Shown one piece after another: positions 16,555 through 24,089 of a stretch of 64,000 nucleotides of DNA. Every line of letters starts with the position of its first letter. Positions within the stretch are counted from its first letter, which is position 1. The position numbers were made by a program, and so were the translations under genes. The notes under the pieces were generated by a model. It ran no database searches. It was not told the DNA's origin and saw only the letters and a list, made by a program, of their open reading frames with translations. Source of the stretch: Planococcus citreus (GTDB taxonomy: Bacteria; Bacillota; Bacilli; Bacillales_A; Planococcaceae); NCBI RefSeq assembly GCF_003664125.1, contig NZ_RCCP01000001.1:806001-870000 (forward strand). Reading direction: 5' to 3'.

Positions 16555-16641
16555 ATAGCTGGCCATCTAAAGGGTTTTCCCTTTCCCCATCGAATTATTA
16601 GGGTGACGAGACTCATCATTTTATTCAGAGGAGGAAAAGCA

Positions 16642-17019
16642 ATGATTTCAAAAATCGGACAGGTCATGGTGTATGTGCGCGACCAGGACGCAGCTGTTGC
16701 GTTTTGGAAGGAGAAGATGGGCTTTGTGGTTTTGCAAGACGTCGAAAATGATGGCATGCGGTGGATCGAAATTGCGCCTCGTGAAGATGCGGAGACGAGC
16801 ATCGTCTTGCATGACAAGAATTTGCTCGAGCAGATGGATACGGGCTTGAGTTTGGAGACGCCGTCGCTATTGTTTTACGCGAACAATTTCGAGCAGCTGC
16901 GGAACGAGTTGGCGGAAAAAGGTGTCACGGTCGGCGATATCGTCGAGATGCCGACAGGTTGGACGTTCAATTTCGCCGATGCTGAAGACAACTATTTCGC
17001 TGTGCGCGAGATGGATTAA
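16642..17019 (+). CDS. VOC/glyoxalase-fold protein
   Basis: 125 residues with the paired beta-alpha-beta-beta-beta units of the vicinal oxygen chelate fold: ISKIGQVMVYVRDQDAAVAFW at the start and TGWTFNFADAEDNYFAVREMD at the end, where Glu-type ligands sit in related enzymes. Likely a metal-dependent lyase, dioxygenase or resistance protein; the substrate cannot be told. Start at 16642 is set by GAGGAGG seven bases upstream; an earlier ATG at 16603 has no site. Shares a bidirectional terminator with the convergent peroxiredoxin-like gene. Confidence 0.85.
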   Translation: MISKIGQVMVYVRDQDAAVAFWKEKMGFVVLQDVENDGMRWIEIAPREDAETSIVLHDKNLLEQMDTGLSLETPSLLFYANNFEQLRNELAEKGVTVGDIVEMPTGWTFNFADAEDNYFAVREMD

Positions 17020-17025
17020 GCAATG

Positions 17026-17060
17026 AAAAAGAGCTTGGAGAATTCCCTCCAAGCTCTTTT
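17026..17060. terminator. Bidirectional intrinsic terminator
   Basis: AGAGCTTGGAG / CTCCAAGCTCT flanked by A-run and T-run; serves both convergent genes. Confidence 0.85.
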
Positions 17061-17070
17061 GTGTAAAATC

Positions 17071-17574
17071 TTATTTTAGGTTTTTACGGATGTACGCAGC
17101 GATTTTGCGCAATTCTTTTGCGTGCGGACGGCCGAATGGGCTCGTTTGCTGCTGCTGGTACATGACCTTGCCTTCTTCATCGAGCAAGTAATACGCCGGC
17201 TCGCCGTGAATGCCGTGGTCTTCGTACAACGCATCTTCTCCGTGATGGTAGACACCGTATTGTTTCAAGATGTCTTCAGTCGCATCGGCCAAGATTGGCG
17301 AGGTCAAGCCGTGTTTTTCTTTCATTTCATTGAGATCCTGCTGATTGTCTGTGGACAAGAACGTGAAATGGATGTCCTTGCCTTCGAAATACGATAGGCT
17401 GTCTTGGATTTCCTGTAATTCTTCGTTGCATACTGGGCACCATGAGCCTCTGAAGAAAATGACAAAGCGCCAGCCTGGACGTTCGGATAAGTCCTGTTGC
17501 AATGAGTAATCTCCGCCTTCAGCGCGCGGCAATGAGAATGATGGGGCTAAATCCCCTAATTGTAGTCTATTCAT
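17071..17574 (-). CDS. Peroxiredoxin-like thioredoxin-fold protein
   Basis: 167 residues of the AhpC/TSA-redoxin superfamily, predicted cytosolic thiol peroxidase or disulfide reductase. The start MNRLQLGDLAPSFSLP is typical; the active site is FFRGSWCPVCNEELQ, a CxxC where the first Cys matches the peroxidatic position. FTFLSTDNQQDL and the late GEPAYYLLDEEGKVMY are thioredoxin-fold strands. The PRX-like2 group is the closest fit. An AAGAGGAGG site lies before the ATG. The next upstream gene, a dehalogenase, is about 65 bases away on the same strand. Confidence 0.88.
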   Translation of the reverse strand: MNRLQLGDLAPSFSLPRAEGGDYSLQQDLSERPGWRFVIFFRGSWCPVCNEELQEIQDSLSYFEGKDIHFTFLSTDNQQDLNEMKEKHGLTSPILADATEDILKQYGVYHHGEDALYEDHGIHGEPAYYLLDEEGKVMYQQQQTSPFGRPHAKELRKIAAYIRKNLK

Positions 17575-17640
17575 GTGAATGCCTCCTCTTATATATAAGT
17601 AGTTTACCCGGAATAATAAGCTTTAATCTTTTTGACCGTT

Positions 17641-18306
17641 CTATTTCCATTTCAATAAGCCGTTCAAGTCCGAAAATATATAATTCGGCTCCAGACTGAG
17701 CTGCTCGACCGGCGCCTCTTTGCGGTTGATCCATGCGGTCTGGAAACCGAAATTCTTCGCTCCCGAAATGTCCCAGCCATTTGAAGACATGAACAACACT
17801 TCGTCGCGCTCGATGTTCAATTGGTCTAAGACGTATTGATAAGCGGCCGGTGCCGGCTTGAATTGCTTGATTTCGTCGACGCTGACGGCTTTGTCGAGCA
17901 AGTCCTTAATACCTGCGTTTTCGATCAAGGGGTCGAGCATATCATGTGAGCCGTTCGAGAACACGACGAGCTGATGATCCTGCAGTTGTTTCAACACCGC
18001 TTCTGATTCCTCATAGAGCGGCAAATGCAAATAGGCATCCATCAATTGCTGCTCGATGTCATCTGTTGATTTGAGTCCCTCGTCTTCGAGTGCGTATTTC
18101 AAGGCACTACGGGTGACGGCGTATAGTGTATCGTATTTTCCCATCAGTTGGCGCATCATGAAATACTCGACTTGCTTTGTGCGCCACGTCTGGCTGATCG
18201 CTTCGCCGTGCCCGGGAAACACCTCTTCGCATTGCTCTTTGATGGCGATAACGTCGAATAATGTGCCGTACACATCGAAGACGAACGCTTTGATCGGTTT
18301 GTCCAT
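17641..18306 (-). CDS. Haloacid dehalogenase type II-like hydrolase
   Basis: 221 residues, the type II L-2-haloacid dehalogenase group of the HAD superfamily. Motif I is FVFDVYGTLFD (nucleophile Asp), motif II VVFSNGSHDML, the Lys motif follows in EIKQFKPAPAAYQYVL, and motif III is FMSSNGWDISGAKNFGF. The helical cap lies between motifs I and II. Substrate may be a 2-haloalkanoate or a phosphate ester; homology alone does not decide. AGGAGG precedes the ATG. Confidence 0.88.
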   Translation of the reverse strand: MDKPIKAFVFDVYGTLFDVIAIKEQCEEVFPGHGEAISQTWRTKQVEYFMMRQLMGKYDTLYAVTRSALKYALEDEGLKSTDDIEQQLMDAYLHLPLYEESEAVLKQLQDHQLVVFSNGSHDMLDPLIENAGIKDLLDKAVSVDEIKQFKPAPAAYQYVLDQLNIERDEVLFMSSNGWDISGAKNFGFQTAWINRKEAPVEQLSLEPNYIFSDLNGLLKWK

Positions 18307-18387
18307 ATAATTGTCCTCCTCTGGTTTTCACTGATAAATTTCATTACTTTTCCTTGTATCCCCTGTTAGGCAGAAAAATAACGGCAT

Positions 18388-18413
18388 GAAAAAAAGCATC
18401 TTCTGTGAGATGC
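18388..18413 (-). terminator. Intrinsic terminator, minus strand
   Basis: GCATCT/AGATGC stem followed on the minus strand by seven T. It probably ends transcripts of the 18680-19953 operon after they cross the repeat at 18460-18570. Confidence 0.65.
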
Positions 18414-18459
18414 CGCGGGAGTGTATTTTAGGTTGTCAAGAAACTTGAGAAACTGTATT

Positions 18460-18570
18460 TTCCGAAGCTTATCGCTCGCTTTCCGTGGGGCGGGAATCGA
18501 GCCTCCTCGTCACTACGTTCCTGCGGGGTCTCTCAAACCCGCTAGTCCCACAGGAGTCGAGCGAACACTT
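18460..18570 (-). repeat. Dispersed intergenic repeat, A-type, inverted copy
   Basis: Reverse complement contains AGCGGGTTTGAGAGACCCCG, CAGGAACGTAGTGACGAGGA and GGCTCGATTCCCGCCCC, matching 10997-11055 over about 55 bases with one difference. Confidence 0.75.
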
Positions 18571-18679
18571 CTCCAAATACTTGGACAGTCCATTCATTTT
18601 TAAATGTAGAAATAAAGTCCCCTTTTTTCATCTAGTAGACTATAAACTTATCTAACTCTCTGAAATGTATTTAGTTTTC

Positions 18680-18946
18680 TCAGTTTTTTTCATTCTCAAA
18701 GTCTCTGAGGAACTTTTCATCCTTCTTCTTTTCAATGAAACTCCAAACGGCAAAAATCAATATGGAAATCCCGACAACCAAGAGTGAGGCCGTGAAGACA
18801 AAATCGAAATCCATCTCTTCCACCATTTGGTCTACGCCAGCTCTTTGGATGTGGTGTGTCCAGCTGCTTTCGTACTCCATGAAACTGAACGATAGAATGA
18901 GCCCTATTACAAGGCCGCCTACGATTGATAAGAAAAACTTCTTCAT
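18680..18946 (-). CDS. Small two-helix membrane protein
   Basis: 88 residues: helix MKKFFLSIVGGLVIGLILSF, an extracellular loop with YESSWTHHIQRAGVDQ, a second helix FTASLLVVGISILIFAVW and a charged tail EKKKDEKFLRDFENEK. Function unknown. ATG at 18946 follows GGAGGAGGAGG; the stretch upstream to 18979 has no site. It lies just after the lipoprotein gene and is likely the last gene of that operon. Confidence 0.7.
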   Translation of the reverse strand: MKKFFLSIVGGLVIGLILSFSFMEYESSWTHHIQRAGVDQMVEEMDFDFVFTASLLVVGISILIFAVWSFIEKKKDEKFLRDFENEKN

Positions 18947-18979
18947 CCTGCGGCCTCCTCCTCCTCTATCTTTGTCCAT

Positions 18980-19387
18980 TCAATCAAGCAGATTTTCGGA
19001 TGAGAGAAAACTGTAGAGTTGCTCGGCATCTTTTTGTTCCAATGTGTAGAGCGTATGGGTGTCTGCTTCATCCATGACGGAACCGTGATTTGCCGACACC
19101 CACATGTAAAATTCCTTTTCACCGAACTCCACTTTAAAATTCGGATCCACTACATCAGCGATGCCCGAGACTTTATTGGCACGAGAAATGGCTGTTGCGA
19201 ACAGCTTGATTGTTTGTTTATCGGTGATTTCGTAATTTGTGTTTTCTTTCACTTGTCCGAAACTTTCCATTTGGTACAAGACGATTTTGTCGACTGATTG
19301 TTGTTCGGCATTCAGTAAACCATTCTGGCACGCCGTTAAGGTGAAGAGCATAATCAGCAGCAATGACAGGACTTGCAGTTTTCTCAT
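18980..19387 (-). CDS. Putative lipoprotein
   Basis: 135 residues. Signal peptide MRKLQVLSLLLIMLFTLTAC has a clear lipobox LTAC. The mature domain (NYEITDKQTIKLFATAI..., FGEKEFYMWVSANHGSVMD, ending QLYSFLSSENLLD) resembles the YhfM-like fold seen in small Bacillus lipoproteins; I am only moderately sure of that. Its start overlaps the end of the P-loop kinase gene by four bases, showing translational coupling. Confidence 0.75.
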   Translation of the reverse strand: MRKLQVLSLLLIMLFTLTACQNGLLNAEQQSVDKIVLYQMESFGQVKENTNYEITDKQTIKLFATAISRANKVSGIADVVDPNFKVEFGEKEFYMWVSANHGSVMDEADTHTLYTLEQKDAEQLYSFLSSENLLD

Positions 19388-19953
19388 GGGCTCTCCCCCT
19401 TGGCAGCTATTTCCCTGATTTCTGAAATGGCCGCTTCTGCTTGTTGTTCATTTGTTACGCTAAACAGGTAATCCGCTTCGTCTGGTGTGGGTGTGACGCC
19501 GGGGTTATCGACGGATTCAGCTTGTTGACGAACGAGGACATCCTCGAATGAAGAAACGGTGCGCAAGACGGAAGTGTCACGCCCGGCCTGATCGATTCTC
19601 ATTTTTAACACCTCGTCTGCCATGTCAAAGTTCACCAAGATAGTCGTAAAGCCTTTCGATCGGTAAAAATCCAGCAGCTTCAAGCGACCTTGCCGGTTAC
19701 GATTAGCGTTGCACAAAATGATGTGGCAATCGGTTTGATCGACCGCGTGATTGACGATGGTCTGTGTCAGGGCATACTTGATCACATTCGCCCCCTCTTT
19801 CGGGACGAGCGCCGGATAATAAGTTTTCAGGATTTCTGCATGATTGTCCTGATCAACAACGATTGCATTGGTAAGCTGTCGCTCAAGCGCTTTGGCGAAT
19901 GTCGTTTTGCCACTATGGGTTTTGCCGACCGTGATGACCGCTACTCTGTTCAC
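19384..19953 (-). CDS. P-loop nucleotide kinase-like ATPase
   Basis: 189 residues, cytosolic. Walker A is VGKTHSGKTTFAKAL near residues 9-23; ILCNANRNRQGRLKLL and the Arg-rich DQAGRDTSVLR match the lid of small-molecule kinases or AAA_33/zeta-like proteins. It probably phosphorylates a small molecule or nucleic acid end; the substrate is unknown. It heads a minus-strand set with the lipoprotein (4-base overlap) and a small membrane protein. Confidence 0.75.
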   Translation of the reverse strand: MNRVAVITVGKTHSGKTTFAKALERQLTNAIVVDQDNHAEILKTYYPALVPKEGANVIKYALTQTIVNHAVDQTDCHIILCNANRNRQGRLKLLDFYRSKGFTTILVNFDMADEVLKMRIDQAGRDTSVLRTVSSFEDVLVRQQAESVDNPGVTPTPDEADYLFSVTNEQQAEAAISEIREIAAKGESP

Positions 19954-19989
19954 ATGCGCAACTCCGTTCGTATGGTTTGTGAAAAGCGA

Positions 19990-20406
19990 TTACTGGATAG
20001 CCGCCGCGCGATTCATGAACGCAATGAGGTGTTCTTGGTCTTCCGGGTAATCGTGAAGCAGTTCTTTCAGTTCGGCTTCTGTTTTCCACATAATTTCGTC
20101 GATTTCATTATCCGGGTCCTGCAAACAAATACCGCCTGAGATGACTTCGCACAGAAAATAATGGCTCGTGACTTCGTAATGGCCGATTTGCACATTTTTT
20201 GTATGAAGCTGTTTCTTCACTTCAATGCGAAAGCCGGTTTCTTCCCACACTTCCCTCACGCATGCTTGTTGTGGGGATTCGCCCGTTTCGATTTCTCCGG
20301 ACGGGATGCTCCATTTACCGGATTCCTTCGATTTCACCATTAGGATTTGTTTGTTATCGATGACCACTCCAGCGGCCCCGCGCCAAACTTTTTTGGTTTC
20401 TTTCAC
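19990..20406 (-). CDS. Nudix hydrolase
   Basis: 138 residues. The complete Nudix box GEIETGESPQQACVREVWEE-TGF (G-x5-E-x7-RE-x2-EE-x-G) binds the catalytic Mg. The family cleaves nucleoside diphosphates linked to another moiety; substrate not assignable. GTG at 20406 is preferred: GGAGGG lies seven bases upstream of it, inside what would otherwise be codons 2-3 of a frame from 20421. Lies 29 bases from a second Nudix gene on the same strand. Confidence 0.9.
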   Translation of the reverse strand: MKETKKVWRGAAGVVIDNKQILMVKSKESGKWSIPSGEIETGESPQQACVREVWEETGFRIEVKKQLHTKNVQIGHYEVTSHYFLCEVISGGICLQDPDNEIDEIMWKTEAELKELLHDYPEDQEHLIAFMNRAAAIQ

Positions 20407-20435
20407 AGTTCTACCCTCCATAGCATTCTAGCACC

Positions 20436-20882
20436 TTAGATATAATCGAGAATTTTAATATCCATCTCATCCAGGACCCCGATGTCCTCTTTTGCGTCCC
20501 ATAACTTCATTTCCGTCGTTTCGTCATTTGGTATAAAGGGCTGTAACTTCTCTACCGTTCCAAGAAAAACAGGATTGTATTTGATTTCCCTAGTTTCAGT
20601 ATGCTGCAGTTTGAGCAAGCCTTTGAATTCCAAGTCCTCAATCAACTGGCCGGATTCTTCATACAATTCCCTTACGGCACATTCCTTCGACGTCTCTCCG
20701 CCTTCTCTCCTGCCAGCCGGAAGTTCCCATTGCTCACGCCATTTGTTGTAGACCATCAAATTTTTGCCGCCGCATTTGATGACTGCAAATGAACCTGCAA
20801 TTGTCTCAAACTGATGGATCTCATGTTCCTCCATAAATAGAAAGTCCAGAAATTGAAAGCCATGGCTTCTTGTCGTGTTCAT
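20436..20882 (-). CDS. Nudix hydrolase
   Basis: 148 residues with the Nudix box GRREGGETSKECAVRELYEE-SGQ. ELPAGRREGG precedes it as in MutT/YtkD-like enzymes, and the C-terminal half (FKGLLKLQHTETREIKYNPV) is strand-rich. The enzyme likely hydrolyses a nucleoside diphosphate derivative. GGAGGAG lies before the ATG. Adjacent to another Nudix gene but too diverged to be a recent duplicate. Confidence 0.88.
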   Translation of the reverse strand: MNTTRSHGFQFLDFLFMEEHEIHQFETIAGSFAVIKCGGKNLMVYNKWREQWELPAGRREGGETSKECAVRELYEESGQLIEDLEFKGLLKLQHTETREIKYNPVFLGTVEKLQPFIPNDETTEMKLWDAKEDIGVLDEMDIKILDYI

Positions 20883-20930
20883 CGGTTACTCTCCTCCGTC
20901 AGGCTCTATGCTTAAAATCCCTAAACTTTT

Positions 20931-21302
20931 TTATTCCGTGGTCAACGCGAATTCCTCGACTTGCCCGTCCCATTTGATCTCCACATCCAACTCTTCATCT
21001 TGTTGAATGACCGCACAGCCTTCACAGGCACTCTTGCCGACCAGCACTTCACCTTCATCGACCAAGACATTTCCACTCGATGCACCGGCAGTCGATTCAA
21101 TGGAATAGATGATGGTTTCAGGAGGTGGCTCTTCGCCGGTGTAGACGATTTTTCCGGTCGCTTCCTTGCTGTCTTGTGAAGTGACGTCGACCGTATAGAA
21201 GACCTCCCAATTGTCGCCGCTTCCTTTGAAGTTGTAACGGTCGCCCTCTGAACAGCCGCTAAGGATGATCAGTATGGCCAAAAGTGAACTAAGTTTTTTC
21301 AT
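20931..21302 (-). CDS. CxxC lipoprotein, paralogue of 35733
   Basis: 123 residues. Signal peptide MKKLSSLLAILIILSGC with lipobox LSGC. The mature part is a small beta-rich domain: NFKGSGDNWEVFYTV, PPPETIIYSIESTAG, then the conserved SACEGCAVIQQDEEL with a CxxC and VEIKWDGQVEEFAL. The gene at 35733 has the same order (SGKSQSWSMTYKV, APETIGYSMNS, GSCVDCAIIQEH, VEVIWDGKSETFNL), so they are paralogues. The two Cys suggest a disulfide or metal site outside the membrane. Function unknown. Confidence 0.75.
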   Translation of the reverse strand: MKKLSSLLAILIILSGCSEGDRYNFKGSGDNWEVFYTVDVTSQDSKEATGKIVYTGEEPPPETIIYSIESTAGASSGNVLVDEGEVLVGKSACEGCAVIQQDEELDVEIKWDGQVEEFALTTE

Positions 21303-21324
21303 GAGATACGAGCCCCTCTCCTGA

Positions 21325-22035
21325 TTAGTCGACGTGGCTTAGGAACAATTCAAGCGTTTTCGCATGCAATTCCGCTTGTTCGGCATGAACCAAATGGGAT
21401 GCGAAGGGAATGACCGATACGCGGACATTTTCATGCTTGTTGGGGTAATACAAGACGCCTTTCGTTTCGTTCGGGTTGCCTTCTCCTGCGATGTAGAGGA
21501 TCGGTGCATGAATGCCGGACAAATCGGTCGTTTCTTCGAATGGATACCATTCTTCACTCTGCCCCATTTCGATAAGCTTCCGCCAATCGCCTTTATGCAG
21601 TTGGTCAAAATACGCATTCGTTTCCTCGTATTGGAAAATCTGTTGTTGGTTGCGCGTTTCCTGTTCACGCAATTGCGCCCAGTTGTCCGGCTTTTCTGCC
21701 GTGACGCCAGATATCGTCAGGCTTTTCACTTTGGATGGAAAGCGCTTCGCGAACACGATCCCGACCAATGCCCCGAACGACGCCCCGACGATATGGGCCG
21801 AGTCGATTCCCAACCGTTCGAGTGTCTCTGCCAAATCCTTCGCGTTGCTTTCAAAATTATCGCTTAAATCAGTGCTGACGGAATTTCCATGCCCCCGCAA
21901 GTCCGGCACAATGACCTGGTAATGTTCTTTAAAATAATCGCGCTGGTATTCAAAATCGGTGAGCCCGGTCTGCAGCCCACTATGGAGGAACACAATCGGT
22001 TCCCCTGTGCCGAAACTTTCGGTATGTAAAATCAT
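21325..22035 (-). CDS. Alpha/beta-fold hydrolase
   Basis: 236 residues. Oxyanion region PIVFLHSGLQTG, strand VIVPDLRGHGNS, nucleophile elbow VGASFGALVG (Ser), acid likely in LYIAGEGNPNE, and the histidine in SHLVHAEQAELH. The triad is intact and there is no signal peptide, so it is a cytosolic esterase or similar enzyme. Neighbouring genes do not hint at a substrate. Same strand as the CxxC lipoprotein, 23 bases upstream of it. Confidence 0.88.
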   Translation of the reverse strand: MILHTESFGTGEPIVFLHSGLQTGLTDFEYQRDYFKEHYQVIVPDLRGHGNSVSTDLSDNFESNAKDLAETLERLGIDSAHIVGASFGALVGIVFAKRFPSKVKSLTISGVTAEKPDNWAQLREQETRNQQQIFQYEETNAYFDQLHKGDWRKLIEMGQSEEWYPFEETTDLSGIHAPILYIAGEGNPNETKGVLYYPNKHENVRVSVIPFASHLVHAEQAELHAKTLELFLSHVD

Positions 22036-22302
22036 CTAATTCCCCTTTTTAATTATAGATAGTGGCTTTATGGCGTTCATTTCTCCATATAAGTAGGCTA
22101 ATAATATTGAAAATATGGTTAATTCTAGTTTAACCTATTTTCACTGATTATTCAGTACAAAGAGGCAGTTTTTTGTCATCTTGAATGGTATAATGGAATC
22201 AACTACTTACGAAAACACCTATGTCTAACGCCAGGCGGCAGTTATGCAATTCGATTCACCCTCCTTTCCTGTTCGTTACATAAAATTTGAGGAGGGGTTC
22301 CG

Positions 22303-22422
22303 ATGAAGCGCCAATTGTTTGTGCTGTTTCTGGCGGGTGTGTTATTGCTTGCAGGATGCGGCGAACAGGACAAAAAGCCTCAGTATGAAGCGATGGAACC
22401 GGTGATTGCTGCTGGGACTTGA
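22303..22422 (+). CDS. 39-residue lipoprotein-like peptide
   Basis: ATG at 22303 follows GGAGGGG at normal spacing. The product starts MKRQLFVLFLAGVLLLAGCG, a complete lipoprotein signal with lipobox LAGC, then only about 20 residues (EQDKKPQYEAMEPVIAAGT). A strong terminator lies 45 bases on. It is either a genuine small lipopeptide or the stub of a larger lipoprotein. Confidence 0.6.
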   Translation: MKRQLFVLFLAGVLLLAGCGEQDKKPQYEAMEPVIAAGT

Positions 22423-22469
22423 GCCTGGGCGGTGGAGGATTCTAATGCGCGCCGTCGAGCGTTAAAAAA

Positions 22470-22497
22470 GGGACAAAGCAGCTGCTTTGTCCCTTTT
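22470..22497. terminator. Intrinsic terminator, perfect 24-base palindrome
   Basis: GGGACAAAGCAG directly followed by its complement CTGCTTTGTCCC, then TTTT; an A-run on the other side allows function in both directions. Confidence 0.8.
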
Positions 22498-22583
22498 CCT
22501 TATTTACGCTCATTCCAGCTTGTTTTCATTTTGCATAGTTCCATAGACTTCGGCTTGGTACAATACAAGTAGGGGGAATCCAC

Positions 22584-23120
22584 TTGTACAAATATCTATT
22601 ATATATACCGGTCCTCAGTATTCTGGCGTTTGTTATATGGGCCAGTTTCATAGCAACCGGATTGAAAATCGCCTTCAGCGTGATCATCTTGATGTTCTTT
22701 CTAACAATCAATAAATACCTATCCACTAAGAGTACGGTATTCCGAAAAATCAAAGCAGCTTTCTACGCTTCACTTTTTCCAATTGCCATTGCGCTGCTTC
22801 TGGATAGCTGCACGGTCACTACTTACAATGGCATTGACTTTGCAGATGTATATTTTCTTGCTTCCTTGTTCTTGATTTTCTTGTTTGGATCCGTAGTTTA
22901 CGGTGTTCCTGTTTCCTTGCTTTCCGATTTCGCGACTTCCGATGTGAAACGCTATCGCTTTCCGCTCGCTTTCCTGATCCATGTGGGGTTCGCCGTGTTT
23001 TCTTACTTGTTCCTCGGACCGCTCATGTTTTTTGCAGTATTCGTAGCTGTGGTGTTTTTCCTGTTTGATGAGCTATTGCGAAAAAGGGAAATCACGCGTT
23101 CGTTCAAATCTTTGGCCTGA
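22584..23120 (+). CDS. Polytopic membrane protein, unknown
   Basis: 178 residues with about five hydrophobic helices (LYIPVLSILAFVIWASFI, IAFSVIILMFFLTI, a middle pair around VYFLASLFLIFLFGSVVYG, then LIHVGFAVFSYLFLGPLMFF) and a basic tail RKREITRSFKSLA. TTG start at 22584 follows AGGGGGAA. Unrecognised. Its 3' end overlaps the convergent nucleotidyltransferase gene by 17 bases with no terminator between. Confidence 0.7.
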   Translation: MYKYLLYIPVLSILAFVIWASFIATGLKIAFSVIILMFFLTINKYLSTKSTVFRKIKAAFYASLFPIAIALLLDSCTVTTYNGIDFADVYFLASLFLIFLFGSVVYGVPVSLLSDFATSDVKRYRFPLAFLIHVGFAVFSYLFLGPLMFFAVFVAVVFFLFDELLRKREITRSFKSLA

Positions 23121-23934
23121 CGAACGACGCTTTGCGAGTTGCTTCAGAAAGGTCGATATGTGGGAGTTCTTGACGAATCAGCCCGAAGATTTCTCCAATG
23201 AGCGCTTCCAGTTCTTTGATGGCGTCAGACGGTTCTTGAAAAAACACTGACTCCAAACGGGCGGCGCAATTCTTTGGTTTGATGTCCATTAACGCGAGCG
23301 AGTTTCGCTGCCATTTGAATGCCGGATGGGGGATGAATTGGCGATTCAAACCGAATAGCAGGCCCATAATATTCGTTTGGACGGAAACGACCACTTTGTA
23401 GAACATGAGCCAATCCTTCCGGTGAACGAGCGCTTCCCGGTTGTTCCAACGGCTTCCGAAGTCGCTATAATAATTAATCCCCGCTTCTTGCAATTCAAGG
23501 GGATAATGCTCGACTTGTTTCTTTAGTTGCTCGATTGTCGTATCGCCATAAAGTGAAATGCCGTATTGGACAGCTGCGATTATACACTGCAGGTCTGGAT
23601 TGATGGCGAATTTTTCAGTCACTTGATGGATGGTACGGCTAATCGTTTCGGTGAGAAAACTGCTGATTTCGAATTTCATGCCGTTTACGGTGTAAGTTTC
23701 CGCCCACTCCTGCTCTTCATATGGATGAAATTCCAATAGTTTTCCGCCCAGTTGACGGATGATTTGTTGACGTTCTTCGTCCGATGGCGCTTGCCTCCAA
23801 AAGATGAGCAATTCAATATCCGAGAATTCGTCTTGCCAATCCCTCGATACCGATCCCGCGAGCATGACCGCTTCTATATTAGGGATTTGCGCGTACTGTT
23901 CAGCAGCTTGCACCGCTAGTTTTTTCAGCTCCAT
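23104..23934 (-). CDS. Nucleotidyltransferase-domain protein
   Basis: 276 residues. The N-terminal domain has the pol-beta signature MLAGSVSRDWQDEFSDIELL (GS then D-x-E with metal-binding acidic residues), the minimal NTase pattern seen in aminoglycoside nucleotidyltransferases and DUF4037 proteins. The C-terminal half is helical (YYSDFGSRWNNREALVHRKD, FYKVVVSVQTNIMGLLFGLN), typical of the substrate-binding part of these enzymes. Target unknown; antibiotic modification is possible but not shown. The gene convergently overlaps the membrane-protein gene. Confidence 0.78.
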   Translation of the reverse strand: MELKKLAVQAAEQYAQIPNIEAVMLAGSVSRDWQDEFSDIELLIFWRQAPSDEERQQIIRQLGGKLLEFHPYEEQEWAETYTVNGMKFEISSFLTETISRTIHQVTEKFAINPDLQCIIAAVQYGISLYGDTTIEQLKKQVEHYPLELQEAGINYYSDFGSRWNNREALVHRKDWLMFYKVVVSVQTNIMGLLFGLNRQFIPHPAFKWQRNSLALMDIKPKNCAARLESVFFQEPSDAIKELEALIGEIFGLIRQELPHIDLSEATRKASFVRPKI

Positions 23935-24035
23935 TCCATCTCTCCGTTCATTTCGACTTTGGCAATCGGCCAGGTCTTATTAGCTTTACTATATATTTTT
24001 CTTTGTATATTTCCTATCCCTCTTACACCTCAAAA

Positions 24036-24074
24036 GAAAAAGCATCCATTCAATTTGAATGGATGCTTTGTTTT
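24036..24074 (-). terminator. Intrinsic terminator of copB
   Basis: AAAGCATCCATTCAA / TTGAATGGATGCTTT, nearly loopless, with flanking A/T runs; 15 bases past the copB stop. Confidence 0.85.
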
Positions 24075-24089
24075 GTATGGCGATTCATT

